Assembly (NCBI RefSeq): GCF_020463795.1
Contig: NZ_CP080025.1
Coordinates: 1,553,001-1,617,000 of the forward strand
Direction of reading: 5' to 3'
Length of the DNA stretch: 64,000 nt
Source of the DNA: Echinicola marina
GTDB lineage: Bacteria > Bacteroidota > Bacteroidia > Cytophagales > Cyclobacteriaceae
In this document: positions 43,510-52,884 of the stretch, in pieces
Numbering within the stretch: position 1 is the first letter of the stretch
Layout of the letters: each line of letters opens with the position of its first letter
Program-made: the position numbers and the translations under genes
Notes under the pieces: generated by a model
Told to the model about the DNA's origin: nothing
Database searches by the model: none
The model's input: only the letters and a program-made list of their open reading frames with translations

Positions 43510-45603
43510 TTGCCGGGATTCTTTGATACAAAAATTGAGTTTCTAAAGGGTGTAGGCCCACAAAAAGCAGCCTTAATTAATAAGGAGCTTGATATTTTTA
43601 CTTTTGGGGAGCTCCTTCAGCACTATCCTTTCCGCTATGAGGATCGCACTAAATTCTATAAGATCAATCAGATCAACGGAAATCTTGAGCATGTACAAGT
43701 AATTGGTAAAATCCGAAGGGTTGAAACTGTGGGCATGGCCCGTAAAAAACGCTTGGTCGCTTATATAGAGGATGAAACAGGGGAGATGGAGCTGACTTGG
43801 TTTAAAGGCATCCAATGGGTGGCGAAAAAACTGCTTCCCGGTGCTACTTATATTTTCTTTGGTAAGCCGAACCAATATGGGAGAAAATTCAGCATTGCCC
43901 ATCCAGAAATGGAGCCACTGACGGCGGCGCAAGAAGAAAAGAGTTTTTTTCAGCCTGTTTATCCTACTACAGAAAAACTAAGGGCCAGGTATCTAGATAG
44001 CAAGGGGATTTCAAGGATAATGGATGTCTTGGTCCAAAATGCCTATCCGCAGATACAGGAAACCCTGCCTCAAGAAGTGATGCTGCGGTTTAATCTCATG
44101 CCCAAAAAAGATGCGATCAAACAGATTCACTTTCCTGATGAGCCTGAACGCCTTAAAAGGGCCAGGTACCGGCTTAAGTTTGAAGAGTTTTTCTTTGTGC
44201 AATTGCGATTGCTTAAGTTAAAATTGACCAGGACCGAAAAGTTCCAAGGACAGGTATTGGGGAAAACTGATTTGGTAGGCCAGTTTTATACGGATCATTT
44301 GCCCTTTGAGCTGACCAACGCGCAAAAGCGTGTGATCAAAGAATCTTTTGCAGATATGCGTTCCGGGAAGCAAATGAATAGATTGATTCAAGGAGATGTG
44401 GGAAGTGGGAAGACCATGGTGGCTTTTATTTGTGCCTTGATTGCCATCAGTTCTGGCACGCAAACCTGTTTGATGGCTCCGACGGAAATTTTGGCTACCC
44501 AACATTTTGAAGGATTGAGGGAGTATGCCGAAATGATGGGTTTACGAATTGATCTGTTGACTGGCTCCACGAAGAAATCTGCAAGGAAACGAATTCATGC
44601 AGACCTTTTAAATGGGCAATTGCACATTCTTATTGGTACTCATGCTTTGCTGGAGGATGTGGTTCAATTTCATAATCTAGGCCTGGCGATAGTGGATGAG
44701 CAGCATCGATTTGGTGTCGCCCAAAGGGCAAAACTTTGGGCCAAGAATAAGCATTTTTACCCTCATGTATTGGTGATGACTGCTACACCTATCCCACGGA
44801 CCTTGGCGATGACCCTGTATGGTGATTTGGATATTTCAGTAATTGATGAGATGCCAGCAGGGAGAAAGCCTATACAGACCGTTCACCGCTTTGATAAAGA
44901 TCGGTTGAAGGTTTTTGGTTTTATGAAAAAGGAGATAGAGCTGGGCAGGCAGATTTATGTGGTATATCCCCTGATTGATGAATCCGAAAAGTTGGATCTC
45001 AAAAGTCTGATGGACGGATACGAGAGTATTTGTCGTGCCTTTCCCCAATATCCAGTCAGTATAGTTCATGGAAATATGAAGGCCGCAGATAAGGAATTCG
45101 AGATGCAGCGTTTTGTGAAGGGGGAAACCAAAATCATGGTGGCCACTACTGTTATCGAAGTGGGAGTGAATGTTCCGAACGCCTCTGTGATGGTCATAGA
45201 AAATGCAGAAAGGTTTGGGCTTTCACAGTTGCACCAGTTAAGGGGGCGAGTGGGGAGAGGGGCCGAGCAGTCTTATTGCGTTTTGATGAGTAAGTATGAG
45301 CTTTCCAAAGATAGTCGAGTGAGGCTGGATACCATGGTGAGAACTAATAATGGATTTGAAATTGCTGATGTTGACCTCAAATTGCGAGGCCCGGGTGATT
45401 TGATGGGTACCCAACAAAGTGGTGTAGCTGATTTGCTAATAGCAGATTTGAGTAAAGATGCGCCTATTCTTACCATGGCCAGAGATGCTGCCCAGCAACT
45501 GATACAAGAGGATGCAGAATTAAAACTTCCTCAAAATGCCATGGTGTTAAGGCAAATAAAAAACCAAAAGAAGCATGCTGTCAATTGGAGCAGGATAAGT
45601 TAA
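43510..45603 (+). CDS. recG: ATP-dependent DNA helicase RecG
   Basis: The 697-residue helicase remodels stalled forks and Holliday junctions. I accept the TTG start at 43510: an in-frame stop lies a few codons upstream, no ATG is available, an AGGAAA precedes it, and PGFFDTKIEFLKGVG is the expected N-terminus. The wedge/OB domain covers about 50-160. Helicase motifs follow: QGDVGSGKT near residue 297, DEQHRFG near 396, MTATPIPRTLA near 423, and the C-terminal QLRGRVGRG and TRG-like region. It ends before a hairpin shared with the fucosidase gene. Confidence 0.97.
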   Translation: MPGFFDTKIEFLKGVGPQKAALINKELDIFTFGELLQHYPFRYEDRTKFYKINQINGNLEHVQVIGKIRRVETVGMARKKRLVAYIEDETGEMELTWFKGIQWVAKKLLPGATYIFFGKPNQYGRKFSIAHPEMEPLTAAQEEKSFFQPVYPTTEKLRARYLDSKGISRIMDVLVQNAYPQIQETLPQEVMLRFNLMPKKDAIKQIHFPDEPERLKRARYRLKFEEFFFVQLRLLKLKLTRTEKFQGQVLGKTDLVGQFYTDHLPFELTNAQKRVIKESFADMRSGKQMNRLIQGDVGSGKTMVAFICALIAISSGTQTCLMAPTEILATQHFEGLREYAEMMGLRIDLLTGSTKKSARKRIHADLLNGQLHILIGTHALLEDVVQFHNLGLAIVDEQHRFGVAQRAKLWAKNKHFYPHVLVMTATPIPRTLAMTLYGDLDISVIDEMPAGRKPIQTVHRFDKDRLKVFGFMKKEIELGRQIYVVYPLIDESEKLDLKSLMDGYESICRAFPQYPVSIVHGNMKAADKEFEMQRFVKGETKIMVATTVIEVGVNVPNASVMVIENAERFGLSQLHQLRGRVGRGAEQSYCVLMSKYELSKDSRVRLDTMVRTNNGFEIADVDLKLRGPGDLMGTQQSGVADLLIADLSKDAPILTMARDAAQQLIQEDAELKLPQNAMVLRQIKNQKKHAVNWSRIS

Positions 45604-45644
45604 TTTTTCTTAAGCTCCAGATTTGATTTCATCAGATAAAAAAT

Positions 45645-45676
45645 AAACCCCGGCAGGTCAAGTAATGCCGGGGTTT
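45645..45676. terminator. Hairpin between convergent recG and fucosidase genes
   Basis: AAACCCCGGCA (45645-45655) and TGCCGGGGTTT (45666-45676) form an 11-bp perfect stem. On the minus strand it is followed by a long T-rich run, so it best serves the fucosidase gene; plus-strand use is also likely. Confidence 0.82.
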
Positions 45677-45682
45677 AAGTGC

Positions 45683-47743
45683 TTATTCAGAAATGGTACC
45701 AATTTCCGCGAAGGAAGCATCCTTTCCATCCAGGGTTTTGGTAGCTTTTAATTTGATAAATTTAGCAGGCACCGTACCAAAGCTTATTTTTTGCTCAATT
45801 GGGCTATTGGCGATATTGCCAAACTCTCCGGTACTTACCGTTTTCCAGCTCTTACCATCTGTACTTACCGCAAAATTATAATGCTGGATCACCCCTGACA
45901 TATAGCGGTTTTGCATAGGCATATAGGTAAATCCTTTCAAATTCACCTCCGTTCCAAGATCGATTATAATTTCGTTGCTTTTGCTGACATAGTTCGAGTG
46001 GATGTTTTCGTCAATGGCTTGTTGTGCTTTTTCTCCTCCATTTACTACTTTCCAGCTAGTTTTGGCTAGGTCCAAATCTCTTCTGCTTACTTCACTTACT
46101 TTTCCGGTAGCTTTGTCCAAGGCAATGGCCTGAATGATTTGTGGCGTTTTGACATCAAATTCACCTTCATATTTGGTTGAATTTTGATCAGGTTGGCTTC
46201 CATCAGTGGTATAGTAGATGTCCACGCCTTCGTCAGGAACCTCTAAACTCACTTTTCCAGCGATGGTTCTTTTGATTTCAGGAGCTAATACTACCTTCGG
46301 TGCATTATAGACGGCCACTTTTGAGATCGTCGGACTTGCCTTGGCATCTTTGATGGTAAATCTAACCGCATTGGCAGTCACATCAGGGAATCTCAATATC
46401 CTTTTATAGCCAATAGTGGTTTCCGAAGCGATTTCTTCCCATCCATTTTCAGTTTGGGCTTCAACTGTAAAGGCTTTCACTCTTTGTCCTAGAGTAATAT
46501 ATTCTTGGGCCAAGAAACGGTTAAAAGTAATAGGTCCATCAAAATTGATGGTTAAAGAAGCTTCAATTACTCCATCATTAGTCGCCCAATAAGTTTCAGG
46601 GTTTTCATCTATTGCATTTTCCGCTTCATAACCATTTCCTCTGCTTTCGGAGGCCTCGATGCTGCCTGCATTAGCAGCTAGGTCTTTAGCAAAATCTTCT
46701 TTTATTTTATCGGCTAATTTCAATACTTGCTCGGCATCATTCTCATGGATCAGGCCTCTTTTATCTACAGGGAAATTCAATAAAAGTGAGCCATTACGGC
46801 CAATGCTTTCATAATATATATCCAAAAGTGTAGGAAGTGATTTTACCTTGTGGTCTTCATATTCATGGTAATACCAACCTGGTCGAATGGATACATCCAC
46901 TTCTGCAGGCACCCAATGGGTACCATTTTCTTGTCCATCTGCATATTCGGTGTGATAATTAGGCATACCTCCATATATTTCATCACGCAATAAGTTGGAC
47001 CAAGTCGTTTTATAGGCGTGGCCGCTTTCATTGCCTACCCAGCGGACGTCAGGACCTGCATCACTGAAAATTACAGCATTTGGTTGAAGTTCGCGGATGA
47101 TCTTATAGGTGTTTTCCCAGTCATAGTAAGTCTTTTTATCTACTTTTCTTTCTTCATTGGCGCCGCCATAGTATCCGGTGCCTCCATTGGCACCATCAAA
47201 CCATACTTCGAAAACATCACCATAATTGGTTAATAATTCTTTTAGCTGAGCTCTGAAGATTTCTATATATTCTGGAGTACCATAATGCTCGTTATTTCTG
47301 TCCCAAGGGGAAAGATATACGCCAAATTTCAATCCATACTCTTTACAAGCCTCAGAAAGCTCTTTAAGGACATCCCCTTTTCCATCTTTCCAAGAGGAGC
47401 TTTTTACAGAATGGTCAGTAGTTTCTGTTGGCCAGAGGCAAAATCCATCATGGTGCTTCGCTGTAATGATGATACCTTTCATGCCTGCTTCTTTGGCTAC
47501 TTTGGCCCATTGTCGGCAATCCAATTCAGTGGGGTTAAATGTATCAGGGGATTCACCGCCCATTCCCCATTCTATATTGGTAAAGGTGTTCATATTAAAG
47601 TGAACAAAGGCGTAATATTCCATGTCCTGCCAAGCTAATTGTCGCTCAGAAGGTGTGGGTGCTACAGGTGCAGGTGGCGATACTGGTTCAGTTTGACAGG
47701 CCACCATAATAAGTAATAATAGAAATGCTAAATTTTTTATCAT
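45683..47743 (-). CDS. GH29 alpha-L-fucosidase lipoprotein with C-terminal F5/8-type domains
   Basis: This is a 686-residue protein with the lipobox IMVAC (C16). The GH29 barrel spans about 35-360: FVHFNMNTFT, AKHHDGFCLWP near residue 95, and the nucleophile D183 in EVWFDGANGG. The C-terminal part has two discoidin-like regions (around residues 370-480 and 590-686) with a chitobiase/FN3-like linker (DGSQPDQNS) between. Those regions probably bind glycan. It would release terminal fucose at the outer membrane. No fucose-use genes follow, though a TonB-dependent receptor lies divergent 285 bases away. Confidence 0.92.
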   Translation of the reverse strand: MIKNLAFLLLLIMVACQTEPVSPPAPVAPTPSERQLAWQDMEYYAFVHFNMNTFTNIEWGMGGESPDTFNPTELDCRQWAKVAKEAGMKGIIITAKHHDGFCLWPTETTDHSVKSSSWKDGKGDVLKELSEACKEYGLKFGVYLSPWDRNNEHYGTPEYIEIFRAQLKELLTNYGDVFEVWFDGANGGTGYYGGANEERKVDKKTYYDWENTYKIIRELQPNAVIFSDAGPDVRWVGNESGHAYKTTWSNLLRDEIYGGMPNYHTEYADGQENGTHWVPAEVDVSIRPGWYYHEYEDHKVKSLPTLLDIYYESIGRNGSLLLNFPVDKRGLIHENDAEQVLKLADKIKEDFAKDLAANAGSIEASESRGNGYEAENAIDENPETYWATNDGVIEASLTINFDGPITFNRFLAQEYITLGQRVKAFTVEAQTENGWEEIASETTIGYKRILRFPDVTANAVRFTIKDAKASPTISKVAVYNAPKVVLAPEIKRTIAGKVSLEVPDEGVDIYYTTDGSQPDQNSTKYEGEFDVKTPQIIQAIALDKATGKVSEVSRRDLDLAKTSWKVVNGGEKAQQAIDENIHSNYVSKSNEIIIDLGTEVNLKGFTYMPMQNRYMSGVIQHYNFAVSTDGKSWKTVSTGEFGNIANSPIEQKISFGTVPAKFIKLKATKTLDGKDASFAEIGTISE

Positions 47744-48015
47744 TGATAAGGAGGGTTATAACGAGGCCTCAATATAATTAATCGTGTCTTAATTTTATAA
47801 ATTTTAACTTTTTATACTTCATCTCCCATAAAAAGTGTCAAAATTGTATTAGCATTGGCAAGGTATTTTTAAGTTTATGTAAATTGAATCGGTTTATTTT
47901 GTAGGTGAAAAGGCCTAAAAATTGTAAGATTAATTCTATTTTTTTGCAAGCATATTTTAAGTGCTATGGAACATAAAGGTCTTTCAATTTTTCTTTTGCA
48001 AAGGATATTAATCCT

Positions 48016-48023
48016 TATTTTTG
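48016..48023 (+). promoter_or_regulatory. TAnnTTTG-type box at the TonB receptor start
   Basis: TATTTTTG matches the Bacteroidota -7 consensus. A TTG at 47996-47998 lies 17 bases upstream, close to the usual -33 spacing. The box ends only 4 bases before the ATG at 48028, so the transcript would have almost no leader. Confidence 0.4.
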
Positions 48024-48027
48024 GCAA

Positions 48028-50286
48028 ATGAATTTAAAGTTTACCATTCTATTAGCCATTTTTATTGGCCTTCTGCCCAATTTGATTTTGGGACAAACAG
48101 TTTTGACCATTTTGGATGCAGAGACCCAAGAGCCGATTCCAGCTGTTTTGGTTAAGATCAATTCTCAGAATAAAGAAATTTCTGATGAGCAAGGCCGAGT
48201 TATATTGGATAACCAAAAGGTAGAAGATGTTTCCTTTTCACATATTTCATATGCTGGCTTATGGGTTAAAATCCAGCCCAATGAGAACCGCACCATATTT
48301 TTGGAGCGTAAGACCAATAGCCTGTCTGAAGTAGTTGTTTCTACTTTTGGGTCATCAAGATCCCTTATGGAACAGGATGCTGCTGTGAGTCATATCGGGG
48401 AGGAGGAGTTTTATCGCTTCAATGAGACTTCTTTGGTATCAGCCTTTAATACCAAGTCGGGAATTCGATTGGAGGAGCGGGCGCCAGGAAGCTATAGGGT
48501 TTCCATTAGGGGCAGCTCATTAAGAGCTCCTTTTGGAGTAAGGAATGTAAAAGTGTATTGGAATGGTATTCCTTTTACTTCTCCTGATGGTACTACCGCC
48601 CTGAATTTATTGGATTTGAATAATGTAAAGAAGGCTGATATCATTAAAGGTCCAGCAGGAAGCATCTACGGAGCAGGAAATGGCGGGGTGATCAGTTTTA
48701 CTTCCAAGCCTATCGATGAAAATGCTGTGCAAGTTAACCTTGGTCTGGGTGAATATGGTTTGGTAAAATACAGTGTGGGCGTACAGCAAACAATGGAAAA
48801 GTCCAATGTACATGCTAATTATGTCCAACAAAAATCAAATGGATACAGGGACCATAGTGCCTTGGATAGAAAGGTCCTTCAGATGGGAGCTAATTTTTTT
48901 CCATCCGATAAGCAAACTGTTTCTACGGAGTTATTGTATTCAGATCTTAAGTATCAGATTCCCGGAGGCTTAAATGCCGATCAAGTGGCCGAAAACCCAC
49001 AACAGGCCAGGCCTGGTTCTGCCGCCCAAAACGCCTCTATTTCCCAAAAGACCTTGTATGGGACTTTTGTCCATGATTATGATTTTAATGATCAATGGAA
49101 TAATCATACTTCCTTTTATGTTCAAACAACAGATTTTGAAAATCCTTTCAATCTGGATTATAAAAGAGAAACGCAGTATGGTTATGGAGGAAGGACCAAA
49201 TTTAGCTTGGATGACCAATGGGCTGGTTTTCCAGTGAAAGTTATTGTTGGTGGAGAGTATCAATTTTCCAATACCAGTGCACAAAACTTTGGGAATCGAG
49301 GAGGACAAGCAGATACTATTCGGTTTAGTGACGATTTGATCACGACACAAGCGTTTTTATTTCAGCAGTTGGAAGTAAAGTGGACAGAAGCTATCCGAAT
49401 GACCCTGGGGTTAAGCGAGAATTTCTCCAAGTTTGATATCAATAGGACCATTGATGCATCTGCTGGAGAGCCCTATGCGGTGGAGAGGACATTTGATCCT
49501 GTATGGGTGCCTAGGTTAGCTCTTTCAGGTAAATTAAATGATCATTCCTCCATCTTTGGAAGTATAAGTTCAGGCTTTTCACCACCAACGATTGATGAGG
49601 TGAGGACCAATGAAGGTACCATCAATCTAGATTTGGAGGCTGAAAGGGGAGTGAACTATGAAATAGGCTATAGAGCCAGTTATTGGGAGGATAGGTTCAA
49701 TGTTGATATAAGTACATTTTATTTCAAGTTAGACGAAACCATTACCACCTATACCAATGAACAAGGAGTGGTGCTTTTCCAAAATGCAGGGGCAACGAAC
49801 CAAAAGGGATTAGAGGCCCAATTGGACTATGCCCTGTATAGAAATGGTTTGTCTTGGCTTCAGGAAATAGCTTTGGTACATGCTTACTCTTTTTATCACT
49901 TTAGGTTTAAAGATTATGTGGATGATGGTGAGGTCTATTCTGGAAATAAACTAACAGGAGTGGCCCCAAATAATTTGGCTAATCAAATTAACCTAAAAAC
50001 TAGGGCTGGGCTATATCTTAATATTACCCATCAGTTTGTAGATGAAATTCCGCTGAATGATGTCAATACTGTTTTCCAGGACAGCTATAATTTATTGAGC
50101 GCCCGGATGGGGTGGAGGAAAAGCTTGGGCAGTCAATATGATTTGGAGCTCTATTTTGGTGCCGAAAATATACTGGATGAGCAATACAGCTTGGGAAATG
50201 ATCTTAATGCCTTTGGGGGACGCTACTATCAGCCGGCTGCCCCATTGAATTTTTATGGTGGAGTTAAGTTTAAAGTGAGGTATTAA
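48028..50286 (+). CDS. TonB-dependent receptor (no SusD partner)
   Basis: This 752-residue outer-membrane protein has a signal peptide (ending LILG/Q at about residue 23) and a carboxypeptidase-D-like N-terminal domain. The plug domain follows at about 105-215, with SIRGSSLRAPFGVRNVKVYWNG and the AGSIYGAGNGGV motif. The rest is a 22-strand barrel ending in an aromatic-poor FYGGVKFKVRY strand. No susD follows, so it is a TonB receptor of the siderophore/vitamin type rather than a SusC. Its ligand is not evident from neighbours. Confidence 0.93.
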   Translation: MNLKFTILLAIFIGLLPNLILGQTVLTILDAETQEPIPAVLVKINSQNKEISDEQGRVILDNQKVEDVSFSHISYAGLWVKIQPNENRTIFLERKTNSLSEVVVSTFGSSRSLMEQDAAVSHIGEEEFYRFNETSLVSAFNTKSGIRLEERAPGSYRVSIRGSSLRAPFGVRNVKVYWNGIPFTSPDGTTALNLLDLNNVKKADIIKGPAGSIYGAGNGGVISFTSKPIDENAVQVNLGLGEYGLVKYSVGVQQTMEKSNVHANYVQQKSNGYRDHSALDRKVLQMGANFFPSDKQTVSTELLYSDLKYQIPGGLNADQVAENPQQARPGSAAQNASISQKTLYGTFVHDYDFNDQWNNHTSFYVQTTDFENPFNLDYKRETQYGYGGRTKFSLDDQWAGFPVKVIVGGEYQFSNTSAQNFGNRGGQADTIRFSDDLITTQAFLFQQLEVKWTEAIRMTLGLSENFSKFDINRTIDASAGEPYAVERTFDPVWVPRLALSGKLNDHSSIFGSISSGFSPPTIDEVRTNEGTINLDLEAERGVNYEIGYRASYWEDRFNVDISTFYFKLDETITTYTNEQGVVLFQNAGATNQKGLEAQLDYALYRNGLSWLQEIALVHAYSFYHFRFKDYVDDGEVYSGNKLTGVAPNNLANQINLKTRAGLYLNITHQFVDEIPLNDVNTVFQDSYNLLSARMGWRKSLGSQYDLELYFGAENILDEQYSLGNDLNAFGGRYYQPAAPLNFYGGVKFKVRY

Positions 50287-50671
50287 AGTAAATTATGTGT
50301 GTCCGCAATGTTGTGGGTAACCGAACTTTGTGAGGAACTTATTGTTTTCTGTTCTTTTCCATCGATGAAAAGAACCAAAAATCTAGGCCGAGGAACCTTC
50401 TTCAAATTGAGCTAATTTCGTTTCCGAATGTAATACGTTTGACTCAATTTGATTTTGTGCCATTTGCCGTAGGCTAAAAATGAGCGGATCTCGCTCGTCC
50501 ACTTCGCGAGCTAACTCATTTTTTAAACGCCCCCATCAACTGTCCCAAAAACGAATGCTCCTAAGGCCGAATGATTAATTTGCGTACAAATATTTCGTTT
50601 CTATTGGGGTACTGAAAAAATTTAGAATAGTCATAAAATAAGATACTTTAGATAAATAAAATAGGATAAGA
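50287..50671. repeat. Gene-free gap with a hairpin-containing remnant
   Basis: No gene was found here. A perfect 9-bp hairpin, GTTCTTTTC (50351-50359) with GAAAAGAAC (50367-50375), is followed by CAAAAATCTAGGCCG. The GC-rich block GGATCTCGCTCGTCCACTTCGCGAGC around 50485-50515 and nearby short inverted pairs look like decayed non-coding repeats. I recall similar GAAAAGAACnAAAAAATC blocks as common intergenic repeats in Bacteroidota genomes, but cannot check it here. Confidence 0.4.
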
Positions 50672-51298
50672 TCAAGCTCGTATGAACCTGATCTTTGGGT
50701 AATACTTGGTGTCCTTTTGATCGTGGATTCTAAAGGTATTGATGATGATAAAAGTGGCATTGGTGATATACATCAGGATCCAGATTACCATATTTCCATG
50801 GTAGCCTAAACCGAAATAACTCATATTTGTAGTTCCGGGACTAGTAGCGATCTGAAAAATAATTGATATTGACCATATTATTATGGGAATAAATATATAG
50901 GGTGTTAGCAATAGCAGTAATACCCAGGTGATTTGAAAGTTGATCAATTTTCTGGATACCTCGTTGATATTTTTTACCTCGTCTTTCTTAAGTACCCAAA
51001 GAATAGCAGGGACTAAAATTCCCAGTAGGGGGAATAAAATAAAAGAAAGGGCAGAAAGGCTTAGCTTTTTAAGGTAAGCGATGTCCTTTGAATGATCGGT
51101 GTCCAATAGTACTTGGGGATCTACTTTTAGTGCTTCGGCAAGTTTGGTACAGGTAGCCCCGCTGGGTTTGGAATCTCCATTTTCTATTCGTTGAATGGTT
51201 CTTAAACTCAGCCCTGCTTCATCAGCTAAAAATTCTTGAGATATTCCTTTGGAGGTTCTTAGTGCTCTTAGTTTTTGTGCTATTGTTTCTTTTGTCAT
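50672..51298 (-). CDS. XRE-family regulator with C-terminal DUF4870-like membrane domain
   Basis: From the ATG at 51298 (MTKETIAQ) this is 208 residues. The N-terminal HTH_3 is clear: LRALRTSKGISQEFLADEAGLSLRTIQRIENG. After residue 85 come four apolar segments (LSALSFILFPLLGILVPAILW, then ITWVLLLLLTPYIFIPIIIW), with the DUF4870-like KDEVKNINEVSRKLINFQ between. It is therefore a membrane-bound regulator. Targets are unknown; it may regulate itself. No antitoxin-like partner is adjacent. Confidence 0.85.
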   Translation of the reverse strand: MTKETIAQKLRALRTSKGISQEFLADEAGLSLRTIQRIENGDSKPSGATCTKLAEALKVDPQVLLDTDHSKDIAYLKKLSLSALSFILFPLLGILVPAILWVLKKDEVKNINEVSRKLINFQITWVLLLLLTPYIFIPIIIWSISIIFQIATSPGTTNMSYFGLGYHGNMVIWILMYITNATFIIINTFRIHDQKDTKYYPKIRFIRA

Positions 51299-51599
51299 GA
51301 TTTTATGATTTGTATATCTCAAAACTACTCATGCTAGGGCCGTAATGATAGTGTCGTAGTTGCGTCTATTTTATGACAATTTTGCGGCATTTTGGACATG
51401 GCGCAGGTTTTGGATAAAAAATGAAGATCAATATGATTATCATTTGATGATACTACAAATTTTCTGAACTTATTTAATGATTTTTTAATTGTTAGGTTTC
51501 AATTGAAAAGAGGAAGCTATAGCTATCTTGTCATGGGCATTATTACCTTTGCATAAAAGTTTAGCTCAAGTAATTATTTAAATAGAAAGATTATTTAGA

Positions 51600-52202
51600 A
51601 TGGAAAAACCCGTTTTTAATATTGAGGAAGTAAACAAGATTATCAGAAACCGTCGCTCAATGTTTGTGGCACAGTTTAAGGAAAATGACCCTGTGGAAGA
51701 CAGCATTATCGAGGAAATGCTGGAAAATGCCAACTGGGCGCCTACGCATAAATTAACCGAGCCTTGGGAATTTACAGTTTTCTCAGGAGAAGGGCTTAAA
51801 GAATTGGCAGATTTCCAATCTGAATGTTATAAGGAAAGAGCAGAAAGGAATGGGAATTTTAAAGAGGCAGTTTATCAAAAGCTTCAAGAAAACCCGCTGA
51901 AATGTTCCCATGTAATCGCAATAGCCATGAAGCGTGATTTGAAGGCCAATCTTCCAGAGATGGAGGAAGTAGCTTCAGTTTCTATGGCAGTGCAAAATAT
52001 GTACTTGACAGCCAGTGCCCATGGATTGGCGGCCTATTGGGGAACAGGCGGGGTGACTTTTTATCCCGAAGCCAAAGCGTATTTTGGTTTGGGAGAAGAA
52101 GACAAGTTGATGGGGTTTTTCTATGTGGCCAAGCCAAAGTTGGATATTTGGCCAGAAGGAAAAAGAAAACCAATTGCTGAAAAAGTAAAATGGGTGAAAT
52201 AA
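51600..52202 (+). CDS. Nitroreductase family protein
   Basis: This 200-residue FMN-dependent oxidoreductase has the RNRRSMFVAQF start and the ENANWAPTHKLTEPWEF motif that binds FMN and substrate. ASAHGLAAYWGTGG follows in the second half. It resembles the YdjA/TM1586-type small nitroreductases. Physiological substrate unknown. A terminator follows at once. Confidence 0.92.
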   Translation: MEKPVFNIEEVNKIIRNRRSMFVAQFKENDPVEDSIIEEMLENANWAPTHKLTEPWEFTVFSGEGLKELADFQSECYKERAERNGNFKEAVYQKLQENPLKCSHVIAIAMKRDLKANLPEMEEVASVSMAVQNMYLTASAHGLAAYWGTGGVTFYPEAKAYFGLGEEDKLMGFFYVAKPKLDIWPEGKRKPIAEKVKWVK

Positions 52203-52234
52203 AAAAATCCCCGGTATCATTACCGGGGATTTTT
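52203..52234. terminator. Bidirectional terminator after the nitroreductase
   Basis: AAAAATCCCCGGTA (52203-52216) and TACCGGGGATTTTT (52221-52234) form a 14-bp perfect stem with a TCAT loop and T-runs on both strands, between convergent genes. Confidence 0.92.
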
Positions 52235-52235
52235 T

Positions 52236-52493
52236 TTATTTGTCTATGGAACCCATTACGCGCTTCATAAAAGCATTCATGGCTTCTTTTTTATCCATAC
52301 CGTCTTTGATCATGGTATTTACTTCTAATGTACCGTAAAGATTGGAGAGTAATTCTCCCATGACTTCCAATTCCTCATCCTTCAGTGAAGGGATTTCGGT
52401 CATGGATTCAAGTAGTTCTATGGTTTCATTCACCCAATCCTCATCGTTTTCCTCGATAAAACCGAGCACATGCTTAATTATTGGCAATCTCAT
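52236..52493 (-). CDS. Small conserved protein of unknown function (DUF6952-like), thioredoxin partner
   Basis: The 85-residue acidic, all-helical-looking protein (MRLPIIKHVLGFIEENDED, ending FMKRVMGSIDK) resembles a small family that follows thioredoxin-like genes in Bacteroidota. Its start overlaps the thioredoxin stop by 20 bases, so the two are translationally coupled. No cysteines and no membrane segment are present. Function unknown; a role with the thioredoxin is inferred from the overlap. Confidence 0.78.
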   Translation of the reverse strand: MRLPIIKHVLGFIEENDEDWVNETIELLESMTEIPSLKDEELEVMGELLSNLYGTLEVNTMIKDGMDKKEAMNAFMKRVMGSIDK

Positions 52494-52788
52494 CTATCAA
52501 AGCTTTAAGGTTGTCTTCTTTATTTGTTTGCGTTTGGTTAACCAATTTTCCGTCTTTGAAAGTGGCAAAGGTTGGCAGGTTGGTTACCTCGGCCAATTTT
52601 CTTGATTCAGGAAGTTTTTCAGCATCTACATACAAAAAGGTGATTCCTTCATAGCTGCCAGAAAGTCTTTTCATTTTTGGCTTCATGATACGGCAGTTAC
52701 CACACCATGTTGCACCATACTGTACAATCACTTTTTCATTTTGTGAAACTACTTCCTGAAGGTTGTCTTGTTCTAATTCCTGTAACAT
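52474..52788 (-). CDS. Thioredoxin family protein (WCGNC active site)
   Basis: The 104-residue thioredoxin fold has the active site W28-C-G-N-C32 in YGATWCGNCRIMKP and the cis-proline loop TNLPTFATFKDG near residue 78. There is no signal peptide, so it is cytosolic. The dipeptide GN between the cysteines differs from the usual GP, which normally raises the redox potential; this may favour disulfide isomerase or a dedicated partner. It is translated with the overlapping 85-residue protein. Confidence 0.92.
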   Translation of the reverse strand: MLQELEQDNLQEVVSQNEKVIVQYGATWCGNCRIMKPKMKRLSGSYEGITFLYVDAEKLPESRKLAEVTNLPTFATFKDGKLVNQTQTNKEDNLKALIDEIANN

Positions 52789-52884
52789 ATTCTTGTTCGT
52801 TTATGTGTTGCTTATTGATGAAACAAAAGTAATATCAATTAAATTGCTAAACCAATTGAAAAAATCTATAGCCCATAGAGTTTC

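Noticed and set aside
48028-50286. SusC of a polysaccharide-utilisation locus with the GH29 fucosidase
   Set aside because: No SusD gene follows and the fucosidase is on the other strand; the receptor lacks a clear SusC pairing.
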